Source of the DNA: Rhizobium viscosum
Lineage (GTDB): Bacteria > Pseudomonadota > Alphaproteobacteria > Rhizobiales > Rhizobiaceae
Direction: 5' to 3'
Length of the DNA: 64,000 bases
Assembly: GCF_014873945.1 (NCBI RefSeq)
Contig: NZ_JADBEC010000001.1
Coordinates: 3,055,001 to 3,119,000 of the forward strand
Under the pieces are notes generated by a model. That model saw only the letters and a program-made list of their open reading frames with translations, had not been told where the DNA came from and made no database searches. The stretch's first letter is position 1, and every line of letters begins with the position of its first letter. Of the stretch, positions 26,206 to 34,427 are shown piece after piece. The position numbers and the translations under genes were made by a program.

Positions 26206-26962
26206 ACGACTTATCCAACTCACACTTCTGATCGTCGTCGTCGGAGGATGGCAGCTCGGCGTGAACGCCGGAGTGATCGACGTATTTTTCTTCCCATCCC
26301 CCGTCGATATCTTCCACCAGGTGCTGACCTGGGTAACTGACCCGTCTTTCTACAAGCACGTGACGATCACGCTGACCGAGACGGTTCTCGGTTACGTCAT
26401 TGGCACGGTCCTTGGGGTAGGAGCTGGCGTGTGGCTAGGTCTGTCCCGGTCGATGGCACGGATCCTCGATCCCTTCATCAAAGGGCTTAACGCCATTCCT
26501 CGTGTCGTTCTTGCCCCGATCTTTGTGCTGTGGCTTGGGCTCGGCCTATGGTCGAAGGTCGCGCTCGCGGTGACGTTGGTCTTCTTCGTGACCTTCTTCA
26601 ACGCCATGCAGGGCGTCCGCGAAGTTAATCCGGTCGTCCTTTCAAATACACGTATCCTGGGCGCCAAGCGTTTCGATCTGCTCCGCCATGTCTATTTCCC
26701 GGCTGCGGCGAGCTGGATTCTCTCCTCGCTTCGCACTTCAGTTGGTTTTGCAGTGGTCGGTGCAATCATTGGTGAATATCTCGGCGCGTCTGCCGGGCTG
26801 GGCTACCTGATCGCCCAAGCAGAAGGCAATTTCGACGCAGTCGGCGTTTTTGCGGGAATCGTCATTCTTGCCGTGTTCGTGCTCCTCATCGACCTGGTGC
26901 TGGATTTGCTTGAGTCCCGACTGATCAAGTGGCGCCCGAAAGTAGCGGAAAGGCCCGCGTGA
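26189..26962 (+). CDS. ABC transporter permease (SsuC/TauC-like)
   Basis: This 257-residue inner-membrane permease has about six helices and the EAA loop seen near RILGAKRFDLLRHVYFPAA. It begins MHAMTERLIQLTLLIVVVGG at 26189 (GGAG about nine bases upstream; an in-frame ATG three codons on is possible). Longer upstream extensions of the frame lie in the ATPase gene and are not real. Partner of the TauA-like protein and ATPase. Confidence 0.88.
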   Translation: MHAMTERLIQLTLLIVVVGGWQLGVNAGVIDVFFFPSPVDIFHQVLTWVTDPSFYKHVTITLTETVLGYVIGTVLGVGAGVWLGLSRSMARILDPFIKGLNAIPRVVLAPIFVLWLGLGLWSKVALAVTLVFFVTFFNAMQGVREVNPVVLSNTRILGAKRFDLLRHVYFPAAASWILSSLRTSVGFAVVGAIIGEYLGASAGLGYLIAQAEGNFDAVGVFAGIVILAVFVLLIDLVLDLLESRLIKWRPKVAERPA

Positions 26963-27016
26963 GCTTGTTGCGTTTCATATTTTGTTTGAAGCGTATCCGG
27001 CATTGACAAGGTAATT

Positions 27017-27042
27017 GGCGCACTCGTCTGGACGAGTGCGCC
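27017..27042. terminator. Hairpin after the TauABC-like operon
   Basis: GGCGCACTCGTC (27017-27028) and GACGAGTGCGCC (27031-27042) form a near-perfect palindrome located 54 bases after the permease stop and 87 bases from the stop of the convergent transglutaminase gene. No T-tract is visible on either side, so its termination strength is uncertain. Confidence 0.5.
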
Positions 27043-27128
27043 GAGATGATCGGCGAATAGGGCTGCAACCGGCGTGTCTGCCGGGATTTGTGGTTGTCCA
27101 GATGTCCGCAGCAAACCTGTCCGCTTTG

Positions 27129-27953
27129 TCAGCTCTGGCTTTGGCTCTGCATCTGGTCGCCGTTCTCTACCTTGACGGTGACCGACAGTTTCTCGCCCGG
27201 CGTGCCGATGCGCATGCCTGAAACAGGCGCGGCATCGCGGTAGCAGAGGCCTGAGGCCATGCGGACATACCGCTCGTCCGGGCAGATCTTGTTGGCGGGA
27301 TCGAAGCCGACCCAGCCGAGGCCGGGAATATGCGCCTCGCCCCAGGCGTGCGTTGCGGCCTGATCGACTTTTTCTTCCATCATCAGATAGCCGGAGACGT
27401 AACGCGCGGGGATCTCAAGCGCGCGGGCGGCGGCAACGAAAATATGGGCATGGTCCTGGCAGACGCCGGTCTTCCTCTCGAGCGCCTGTTCGGCAGTCGT
27501 TTCGGTCCCGCTGGTGCCGGGCTTGTATTCCACCGCCTCGTGGATTGCCGCCATCAGCGCATGCATGCGGGCAAGCTCGTTCTCGCCGGTCACGCTCTTG
27601 ATCAATTCCTTCACCAGCTTGCCGCTCTTCGTCAGCGGCGTCTCGCGCAGGAAGAGCCAGAGCGGGCAGAAGCCGGTATGAGGGCCGGTCACGCCGTTGC
27701 GATCTTCGGTTTCAACTTCGCCTTCGGCGACGATGCGGGTCACCTTTTGTTCGCCTTCCAGCGAGACGAGGTTCACGTGGTTGCCGAACTGGTCGTCATA
27801 TTCGACTTCCGGCTTGGCGCCCTCGACATGCAGCGACCAGTTGAGCACGGTCTGGCCGACTGATGTCGGCGGCGTCAGGCGCAGCCGCTGCAGGGAAAAC
27901 TGCGCCGGTTCGTCGTAGCGGTATTCGGTGAGGTGGCTGATCTTCAGTCTCAT
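27129..27953 (-). CDS. Transglutaminase-like cysteine protease family protein
   Basis: This 274-residue protein has the bacterial transglutaminase N-terminal beta domain (MRLKISHLTEYRYDEPAQFSL, RLTPP) and a papain-like core with catalytic Cys in KTGVCQDHAHIFVAAARAL, His in ATHAWGEAHIPGLGWVGFDP and the following Asp. Such proteins act as peptidases or amidases/ligases. It is the last gene of a leftward three-gene operon with alpha-E and circularly permuted ATP-grasp genes, 12 bases after alpha-E. This trio is conserved in many bacteria and has been proposed by comparative genomics to make and process a small peptide or amide product; no product is established here. Confidence 0.88.
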   Translation of the reverse strand: MRLKISHLTEYRYDEPAQFSLQRLRLTPPTSVGQTVLNWSLHVEGAKPEVEYDDQFGNHVNLVSLEGEQKVTRIVAEGEVETEDRNGVTGPHTGFCPLWLFLRETPLTKSGKLVKELIKSVTGENELARMHALMAAIHEAVEYKPGTSGTETTAEQALERKTGVCQDHAHIFVAAARALEIPARYVSGYLMMEEKVDQAATHAWGEAHIPGLGWVGFDPANKICPDERYVRMASGLCYRDAAPVSGMRIGTPGEKLSVTVKVENGDQMQSQSQS

Positions 27954-27965
27954 GATCTGACCCGC

Positions 27966-28907
27966 TTAAACATAGAACCGGTAGCCGTCGGAGATTTCAT
28001 TGCCGAGCTTGTTGTTGTGCGCGACGAAATCCTCGAGGAACTCATGCAGGCCCTGATCCATGACATCCTTGATCTTCAGGGTCTGCAGCGTGGCGCGAAT
28101 GGCATCCGCCGTATCGTGCGCTGCCAGCCGCTCGCCATAGTCCTTGGCAATATAGCCAAGGTTGCTGACGATCTTCTCGTAGCAATAGGCGAGCGAACGC
28201 GGCATCTGACCGTTCAGGATCAGGAAGTCGGCAATGTTCATGGCACGGTATTCGCCGTCATAGGCCCAGCTGTAAGAGCGGTGGGCGGAGACCGAACGCA
28301 GGATCGATTCCCACTGAACGTTGTCGACCGAGGAGCCGACCTGCGAGATCGAGGGCAGCAGCACGTAATATTTCACGTCGAGGATGCGGCTCGTATTGTC
28401 CGCGCGCTCGATGAAGGTGCCGATGCGGGCGAAATTATAGAGCTCGTTGCGCAACATCGAACCATGGAAGGCGCCGCGGATGAGGCCGGCGCGATGCTTG
28501 ATGACATCGATGACTTCAGGGAGTTCCGCCGCCTTCAGCTTTTTCGACAGCAGTTCCTTGAGATCGATCCAGCATTCGTTGGTCGCTTCCCAGGTCTCGC
28601 GTGTCAGCGCGGTGCGCACCATGCGGGCGTTGTTGCGGCCGAAATCGATGCAGGACATGACGCTCGACGCATTGGAACGATCGCGCAGCATGTAGTCGAT
28701 CACGTCAGGACCGGTCAGCTTCGAATGGCTTTCGTCATAGAGTTCGCGCACGCCGGCGCTTTGCAGCACGCCGTCCCAATTGTCATCACCGGCGTCACTG
28801 CGCGTCAGCGACATGCGCAGGCCGGCATCGACAAGACGTGCGATATTTTCGGCGCGCTCGATATACCGGAACATCCAGTAGAGCCCGTTTGCAGTTCTTC
28901 CGAGCAT
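27966..28907 (-). CDS. Alpha-E domain protein
   Basis: This 313-residue all-helical protein (MLGRTANGLYWMFRYIERAE start, then LTGPDVIDYMLRDRSN, CIDFGRNNARMVRTALTRE, LRNELYNFARIGTFIERADNTSRILDVKYY) is the alpha-E family, rich in charged residues and lacking a known active-site motif. The ATG at 28905-28907 shares one base with the stop of the ATP-grasp gene, showing tight coupling; longer frames upstream lie inside that gene. It is presumed to partner the ATP-grasp and transglutaminase proteins in one complex or pathway. Confidence 0.88.
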   Translation of the reverse strand: MLGRTANGLYWMFRYIERAENIARLVDAGLRMSLTRSDAGDDNWDGVLQSAGVRELYDESHSKLTGPDVIDYMLRDRSNASSVMSCIDFGRNNARMVRTALTRETWEATNECWIDLKELLSKKLKAAELPEVIDVIKHRAGLIRGAFHGSMLRNELYNFARIGTFIERADNTSRILDVKYYVLLPSISQVGSSVDNVQWESILRSVSAHRSYSWAYDGEYRAMNIADFLILNGQMPRSLAYCYEKIVSNLGYIAKDYGERLAAHDTADAIRATLQTLKIKDVMDQGLHEFLEDFVAHNNKLGNEISDGYRFYV

Positions 28908-30316
28908 CAGTCCTCCAATACCCAGGTGTCTTTGGTGCCGCCGCCCTGGCTGGAATTGACGACCAGCGAGCCCTGCTTCAGCGCCACGCGGGTGAGCCCG
29001 CCCGGAATGATCTGCACCTTGTCGGAGACCAGCACATAGGGGCGCAGGTCGACATGGCGGGGTGCGATACCCTTGTTGACGAGGATCGGAACGGTGGACA
29101 GCGACAGCGTCGGCTGGGCGATGTAGTTGCTGGGCTTTGCCTTCAGCTTCTCGGCGAAATCGGCGCGTTCCTTCTTGGAAGCGGTCGGGCCCACGAGCAT
29201 GCCGTAGCCACCGGAGCCGTGCACTTCCTTGACGACCAGCTCCTCCAGATGTTCCAGCACATATTTCAGGCTGCCGGCCTCTGAGCAACGCCAGGTCGGC
29301 ACATTCTCGAGGATCGGCTTGCGGCCCGTATAGAACTCGACGATCTCGGGCATGTAGGAATAGATCGCCTTGTCATCGGAAATGCCGGTGCCGGGCGCAT
29401 TGGCGATGGTGATATTGCCGGAGCGGTAGACATCCATGATGCCGGGAATGCCGAGGGCCGATTCCGGGCGGAAGGTGAGCGGGTCGAGGAAATCGTCGTC
29501 GACGCGGCGATAGAGCACGTCGATCGCCTCGTAGCCGCGCGTCGTGCGCATCTTCACCTTGCCGTCGATGACGCGCAGATCCGAGCCCTCGACCAGCTCG
29601 ACACCCATCGTGTCGGCAAGGAAGGAATGTTCGTAGTAAGCGGAGTTGTAGATGCCGGGGGTCAAAACGGCGACGCGCGGCTTGCCCTTGCAGCCGGGAG
29701 GGGCGAGCGAGGCGAGGCTCTGGCGCAGGAGATAGGGATAGTCCTCGACGCGCTGCACCTTGTTCTCGTGGAAGAGTTCAGGGAACATCTGCATCATGGT
29801 TTCCCGGTTTTCCAGCATGTAGCTGACGCCTGACGGCGTGCGGGCATTATCCTCCAGCACATAGAACTGGTCTTCGCCCGTTCGTACGATATCGGTGCCG
29901 ACGATATGAGTGTAGACACCACCCGGCGGCCGGAAGCCGATCATCTCGGGCAGGAAGGCAACGTTCTTCTCGATCAGCTCGCGCGGAATGCGGCCGGCGC
30001 GGATGATTTCCTGCTTGTGATAGATATCGTCGAGGAAGGCGTTCAGCGCGATCACCCGCTGCTCGATGCCCTGGGCAAGCTTGCGCCACTCGCGGGCGGA
30101 GATGATGCGAGGGATGATGTCGAAGGGGATGAGCTTTTCGGAACTGTCGGCGTGGCCGTAAACCGCGAAGGTGATGCCGGTTTTGCGGAAGATGTTTTCA
30201 GCGTCGCGGGACTTTGAAATCAGGTGTGCCCGGTCTTGGCTGTTGTACCACTCAAAGTATTTTTCATATGGCGCTCGGGGACTTTCGTCTCCGGTGATCA
30301 TTTCATCAAATGCCAA
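28907..30316 (-). CDS. Circularly permuted ATP-grasp protein
   Basis: This protein of about 469 residues belongs to the CP_ATPgrasp (DUF404/DUF407) family and would activate a carboxylate with ATP for amide-bond formation. Motifs: GGVYTHIVGTDIVRTG, VLEDNARTPSGVSYMLENR, LTPGIYNSAYYEHSFLA, VEGSDLRV, VLYRRVDDDFLDPL and VVKEVHGSGGYGMLVGP. I chose TTG 30316 (MAFDEMITG) because GGGGAG lies seven to twelve bases upstream; ATG 30301 is the alternative, and a frame open to 30442 is not supported. First gene of the operon with alpha-E and transglutaminase genes. Confidence 0.88.
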   Translation of the reverse strand: MAFDEMITGDESPRAPYEKYFEWYNSQDRAHLISKSRDAENIFRKTGITFAVYGHADSSEKLIPFDIIPRIISAREWRKLAQGIEQRVIALNAFLDDIYHKQEIIRAGRIPRELIEKNVAFLPEMIGFRPPGGVYTHIVGTDIVRTGEDQFYVLEDNARTPSGVSYMLENRETMMQMFPELFHENKVQRVEDYPYLLRQSLASLAPPGCKGKPRVAVLTPGIYNSAYYEHSFLADTMGVELVEGSDLRVIDGKVKMRTTRGYEAIDVLYRRVDDDFLDPLTFRPESALGIPGIMDVYRSGNITIANAPGTGISDDKAIYSYMPEIVEFYTGRKPILENVPTWRCSEAGSLKYVLEHLEELVVKEVHGSGGYGMLVGPTASKKERADFAEKLKAKPSNYIAQPTLSLSTVPILVNKGIAPRHVDLRPYVLVSDKVQIIPGGLTRVALKQGSLVVNSSQGGGTKDTWVLED

Positions 30317-30577
30317 AGGTGTGGCTCCCCTTTTTTCTTCATTTGAATACAACGCAAAAGGCAATGCAAGAACCATGCACAGTTCGCATGGAAGATTCAT
30401 AAAATCTTCCGCAGTGCAAAAAACCGGTGAAAAACTGGGCATTTATCAGGATCTGGCGCGAGGCGGATTCCTGTCAATCCTGACGTCGCGCACAAAAGAT
30501 GAGCAGGTGATTATTTCCTGCCCGGGCGACCGATCAAACTCCGCCCGTTCCGGTGACCGAAGGACGGCCAAAAGAAA

Positions 30578-30599
30578 AGGGCCGGATCACTCCGGCCCT
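30578..30599 (-). terminator. Rho-independent terminator of the DEAD-box helicase gene
   Basis: On the reverse strand AGGGCCGGA, loop GTGA, TCCGGCCCT is followed directly by TTTCTTTT. It starts 17 bases after the helicase stop. The rest of the 300-base gap up to the ATP-grasp start holds only that gene's promoter. Confidence 0.85.
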
Positions 30600-30615
30600 C
30601 ACTGATATCGTTAGC

Positions 30616-32310
30616 TTAAGCGCGTTCGCGACGCGGGCCGCCGCCATTGCGGCCCTTGCGGCGGAGACCGCCGTTGCCCTCACGGCGCTGATCGCCCTGC
30701 GGCTGCTGGTCGCCGTGATTGCGCGGCGGGCGGCCATGGACGTGCTGCTTGTTACCGCGATGATGGCCGGTTGCCTCAGCCGGCTGAGCCGGGCGCTGCT
30801 GCTGATTGCGGGCAGGGCGGAAATCCGAGGTCGAAGCCAGATCATTGTCCGGGCCGAGATCCGGTGCCTGTTCGTGGCGACGCTGGCCGCGGAAGTCCTG
30901 GTTGCGGTTGTTGCGCTGATCGTTGCGCGGGGGGCGAGCACGACGCTCTTCACCGCCGCGCACTTCGGTGACGTCGCCATCGTGACGCGGACGGCGGTCG
31001 CCATGGCTGGCCGGACGGCCGCTGCCATTGCGGGTTTCGCTGCGGCCGCCTTCACGGCGTTCGCCGCCGCGGTGGCCACCTTCGCGACGTTCGCCACCTT
31101 CACCACGGCCACCCTGGCCGCGCTGCTGGTTCTGGCCGCGGCCGCGATTGTTGCTGCGGGGGGCGGCACGCAGGTCAGCCGGCGGCTCGCCGCTGGCAAC
31201 GGTGATGTCGATGCCCATCAGCTTTTCGATATCGCGCAGCAGGCGGGCTTCATCCGGAGCGCAGAAGGCAATCGCGATGCCGTCGCGGCCGGCGCGGGCC
31301 GTGCGGCCGATGCGGTGCACGTAGGCGTCAGGCACTTCCGGCAGGTCGTAGTTGAAGACGTGGCTGACAGCCGGGATATCGATGCCGCGGGCGGCGACGT
31401 CGGTGGCGATCAGCGTCTTGATGGCGCCGTCGCGGAAGCCCTTGAGCGCGCGTTCGCGCTGGCCCTGGCTCTTGTTGCCGTGGATGGAGGCGACGGAGTA
31501 GCCGACCTGTTCCAGGTGCTTGGCGAGCTTTTCGGCGCCATGCTTGGTGCGCAGGAAGACGATGGCGCGGCCATCGGGGTTTTCGGTCAGCGACTTCTTG
31601 AGCAGAACCGTCTTGTCGTTCTTGCCGGGGACGAAGTGCACATACTGCTCGACCTTGTCGGCAGCCTTGCCCGGGGGGGTCACTTCGACCTTGACGGGAT
31701 CGGTCAGGTAATCGCCGGCGAGATCGGCAATCGCCTTCGGCATGGTGGCCGAAAACAGCATGGTCTGGCGGCGCTTCGGCACCATCTTGGCGATCTTGCG
31801 TAGGTCATGCACGAAGCCGAGATCCAGCATCTGGTCGGCTTCATCGAGCACGAGATAGCGCACGGCGGTCAGCGTGATGGCGTTGCGGTTGCAGAGGTCG
31901 AGCAGACGACCGGGCGTGGCGACGAGGATGTCGGTACCCTTCTCGAGTTGCAGCTGCTGCTTGTTGATGGAGACGCCGCCGACGACGACATTGATGCGTA
32001 GCGGCGACTTGCGGATGAATTTCCGGAGGTTGTCGGCGATCTGGTTAACCAGTTCGCGGGTCGGGGCCAGGATCAGCGTGCGAACGGAGCGGTTGTCGGG
32101 ACGCTTTTCTTCCTTGAGCAGGCGCTCGATGAGCGGCAGGCCGAAGGCAGCGGTCTTGCCGGTGCCGGTCTGGGCAAGGCCGATCAGGTCACGGCCCTGG
32201 ATGAGAAGGGGGATAGCCTGTTCCTGAATGGGGGTCGGCGTTTCGATGCCGAGCTGGAACAGGGTGGCGACGACCGGCTTGGAGACACCGAGCGATTCAA
32301 AATTGGTCAA
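30616..32310 (-). CDS. DEAD-box ATP-dependent RNA helicase, RhlE-like
   Basis: This 564-residue RNA helicase shows the Q motif (FESLGVSKPVVATLFQLG), motif I AQTGTGKTAAF, motif Ia PTRELVNQI, DEAD in LVLDEADQMLD, SAT in LFSATMP, and C-terminal motifs IVFLRTKHGAEKL and HRIGRTARAG. A disordered tail of about 180 residues rich in Arg, Gly, Asn and Gln follows, typical of RNA-binding extensions in cold-adaptation helicases. I chose TTG 32310 (MTNFESLGV), which has AAAAGG seven bases upstream; an ATG at 32358 is upstream of it. Transcribed alone, likely aiding ribosome assembly or mRNA decay. Confidence 0.9.
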   Translation of the reverse strand: MTNFESLGVSKPVVATLFQLGIETPTPIQEQAIPLLIQGRDLIGLAQTGTGKTAAFGLPLIERLLKEEKRPDNRSVRTLILAPTRELVNQIADNLRKFIRKSPLRINVVVGGVSINKQQLQLEKGTDILVATPGRLLDLCNRNAITLTAVRYLVLDEADQMLDLGFVHDLRKIAKMVPKRRQTMLFSATMPKAIADLAGDYLTDPVKVEVTPPGKAADKVEQYVHFVPGKNDKTVLLKKSLTENPDGRAIVFLRTKHGAEKLAKHLEQVGYSVASIHGNKSQGQRERALKGFRDGAIKTLIATDVAARGIDIPAVSHVFNYDLPEVPDAYVHRIGRTARAGRDGIAIAFCAPDEARLLRDIEKLMGIDITVASGEPPADLRAAPRSNNRGRGQNQQRGQGGRGEGGERREGGHRGGERREGGRSETRNGSGRPASHGDRRPRHDGDVTEVRGGEERRARPPRNDQRNNRNQDFRGQRRHEQAPDLGPDNDLASTSDFRPARNQQQRPAQPAEATGHHRGNKQHVHGRPPRNHGDQQPQGDQRREGNGGLRRKGRNGGGPRRERA

Positions 32311-32595
32311 GTCATAACCTTTTAGGGCGCGCCAAACATAAACGCCGGATCGCGGCATTGCGGTCCGGTGTCAATCTGGCGTCAAGAACCCCGCGTGAAA
32401 TGGGAACTTGTAAGTTGGAAAAAGCTTTCCAGCGCGTCTTGCCGCTCTTGGGTCGCGGCATCATCAGAATGCGCTCTATCCTTCTTCAGCATCTGTTGCA
32501 GTGGCACGCTCACGCGGCGGCCGGAAGGTGAAAGCTGAGCGCCATGTGGTCTATTTCCCGCCGGAAGTCAAGAGGATGCGCCTTCATTCGGTGTT

Positions 32596-33696
32596 TCAGG
32601 GCATGGAGAGGATGAAATGACCCGAGGCCGTTTCGGCGCCATTGACGAGAATGACGATGCGATGTTGGCCGGGATAATAGCGCCGCGTGGTGATCGGCCG
32701 CATGGCGTGTCGGCGCTGCAGGGCATGGTCTTCGCCCGCTTCCAGCGTGACGGTCTTCCATTTGAAAACCTTGGGAGAGAGCGAGCCGTCGGCCTTCACG
32801 TGATGGATGGCATAGTCGATCATCAGGGATTGCGCGATATCGCCTGCATTGCGCAGGCGGATTTCGAAATCCACGCCTTCGCCGAAAAGCACCGATGGAT
32901 TTGGCAGCCGCAATTCGCATTCCAGAGCGGCTGCCGCGCCGAAGCCGAAATTGGCAAGCGCCTGGGCATGGCCCTTCTTCAGCAGCGTGCGTGAAGCGTG
33001 CTTCAGCAGCCAACGGCGCTCGGCCGAGGCGCCCTCGATATGCTCGGCGATAAAGGCCGCGACGAGATCGGGATGATCCTTGGCGATGTCGTTCAGGCTG
33101 TTTGCGACGGAGCGGCGGACATAATCTTCGGGATCGTCCATCAGCGCGGAGAGGATCGGGATTATCGGCGAGGGGTCCTTGATCAATTGCGGCAGGCGCA
33201 TCGCCCAGGGCAGGCGCGGGCGCGTGCCCTCGCTCGCGAGCCTGCGCACATGGTGGTTGGCGTCACCGACCCAGCGGATGATCGTCGCCAGCGCGCGCTC
33301 CTGGTTCTGATGGATGAACGGACGGATGCCGAACTCCGCCGTGAAATGCGGCGTCAGCGCTTTGAGGAGATCAAGCGCGATATCGAAATGCCCAAGGCCG
33401 CGCGCGGCGATGAACTGGTTGACGGGCAGAAGCATCCAGCCTGTCAGCCCGGTTTTGCCTGCGGTCGGCAGGCTTGCGGCGAGGATGGCTGCCGCCTCGG
33501 GGAAGCTTTCGGGTAGGGTCGCAAACAGCGCGTCGCGGATCAGTGCCGCGCGTTCCATGAGCTCCAGCGATTCTATGCCATCAGTCGCAAGTGCGGTGAA
33601 GCGGTCGCGGTCAAAAGAGGGCGCATTGGCCGAGATGATCTCTGCCATCGCGCGCACGAGCGCTGGATGCAGAAGGTTCTTCAGTGGTTCCGGCAT
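32596..33696 (-). CDS. DNA alkylation repair protein (AlkC/AlkD-like HEAT-repeat)
   Basis: This 366-residue protein has HEAT-like helical repeats (IIRWVGDANHHVRRLASEG; LSALMDDPEDYVRRSVANSL; RRWLLKHASRTLLKKGH), the fold of AlkC/AlkD DNA glycosylases that remove 3- and 7-alkylated purines. The C-terminal 90 residues look like an Ig-type beta-sandwich (VLFGEGVDFEIRLRNAGDIAQ), as in AlkC. The ATG at 33696 has GAGGGGAG nine bases upstream; two earlier in-frame ATGs lack such a site. Alone on its strand between the helicase and a secreted-protein gene. Confidence 0.85.
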   Translation of the reverse strand: MPEPLKNLLHPALVRAMAEIISANAPSFDRDRFTALATDGIESLELMERAALIRDALFATLPESFPEAAAILAASLPTAGKTGLTGWMLLPVNQFIAARGLGHFDIALDLLKALTPHFTAEFGIRPFIHQNQERALATIIRWVGDANHHVRRLASEGTRPRLPWAMRLPQLIKDPSPIIPILSALMDDPEDYVRRSVANSLNDIAKDHPDLVAAFIAEHIEGASAERRWLLKHASRTLLKKGHAQALANFGFGAAAALECELRLPNPSVLFGEGVDFEIRLRNAGDIAQSLMIDYAIHHVKADGSLSPKVFKWKTVTLEAGEDHALQRRHAMRPITTRRYYPGQHRIVILVNGAETASGHFILSMP

Positions 33697-33771
33697 CGGC
33701 GCAATCTCCCCTCGGGTCATGCGATGCATGGCCCGATGAAGGCGGGAGGTCAAGCGGCGCCGGGAAAACCC

Positions 33772-34089
33772 TCAGCGCCTGCAGACTTCGATGCGATAGG
33801 GCTGGCCCCAACGGTCATAGCGCCATTCCGGATGGCAGAAGCGCGGGCCGTAATAGGCGGGGTAGGCGGGATAATAGGCGTAGGGGCGGGGATAATAGGC
33901 ATAAGGTGCCGGATAGGCCGGACCAGAGGCGATTGCTCCACCCACGAGGCCGCCGACGACACCGCCGGCAACGCCACCCCAGAAGGCATTGCCGGAGTGA
34001 GCGCTTGCGGTATCGGCCGTTGCCAGCGAGGCGCCTGCGAATGTCAGTGCAACCAGGCCCGCCGCCATTGTCTTATGAAGAACGGACAT
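33772..34089 (-). CDS. Secreted glycine-zipper, Tyr/Pro-rich small protein
   Basis: This 105-residue protein has a signal peptide (MSVLHKTMAAGLVALTFAGA, cleavage near ASA-HSG), a glycine-zipper stretch (FWGGVAGGVVGGLVGGAIAS), then tandem PYAYYP-type segments and a C-terminal YRIEVCRR. GAAAGGAA precedes the ATG at 34089. Such proteins are periplasmic or outer-membrane-associated and of unknown role in rhizobia. Confidence 0.75.
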   Translation of the reverse strand: MSVLHKTMAAGLVALTFAGASLATADTASAHSGNAFWGGVAGGVVGGLVGGAIASGPAYPAPYAYYPRPYAYYPAYPAYYGPRFCHPEWRYDRWGQPYRIEVCRR

Positions 34090-34427
34090 GTCGAATTCCT
34101 TTCGTGGTAGGCTCGTCATTGAAGCCATGGCCAGAATCGGCTCCGATCGCGGCGCGCTGATGGTCGCGCAAGCCGCGCCGGGATTAAATTTTCTCCATGC
34201 TCGGCTGTGGTCGGGTCGAGGCGTTCGTCATGCCCGGTGGGTTTTTCCCCGTGAATCTTCAAGCCATTTCAGTTTCGTGCAAGCCTTTGTTGTCAGTCTG
34301 ATTCATCAGCTTCATGAGCCGGCTTGGAATTTTTGCCAATGGAATTTTATGGTTAACAGCTTGTTAAAAGCCTTGGCGTTATAGTTGTTGTAGGGGATAT
34401 TTCATTCATTGCGGGAGTGAAGATTTT
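34090..34427. other. Divergent intergenic region, no gene seen
   Basis: A 338-base gap between a leftward secreted-protein gene and the rightward hybrid kinase. The part after 34260 is AT-rich and probably carries the kinase promoter. I see no tRNA, terminator or clear palindrome. Confidence 0.5.

Noticed and set aside
28908..29288. Extended N terminus for the alpha-E protein
   Set aside because: The extra residues are coded by another frame of the ATP-grasp gene; the ATG at 28907 matches the family start and shares a base with the upstream stop.
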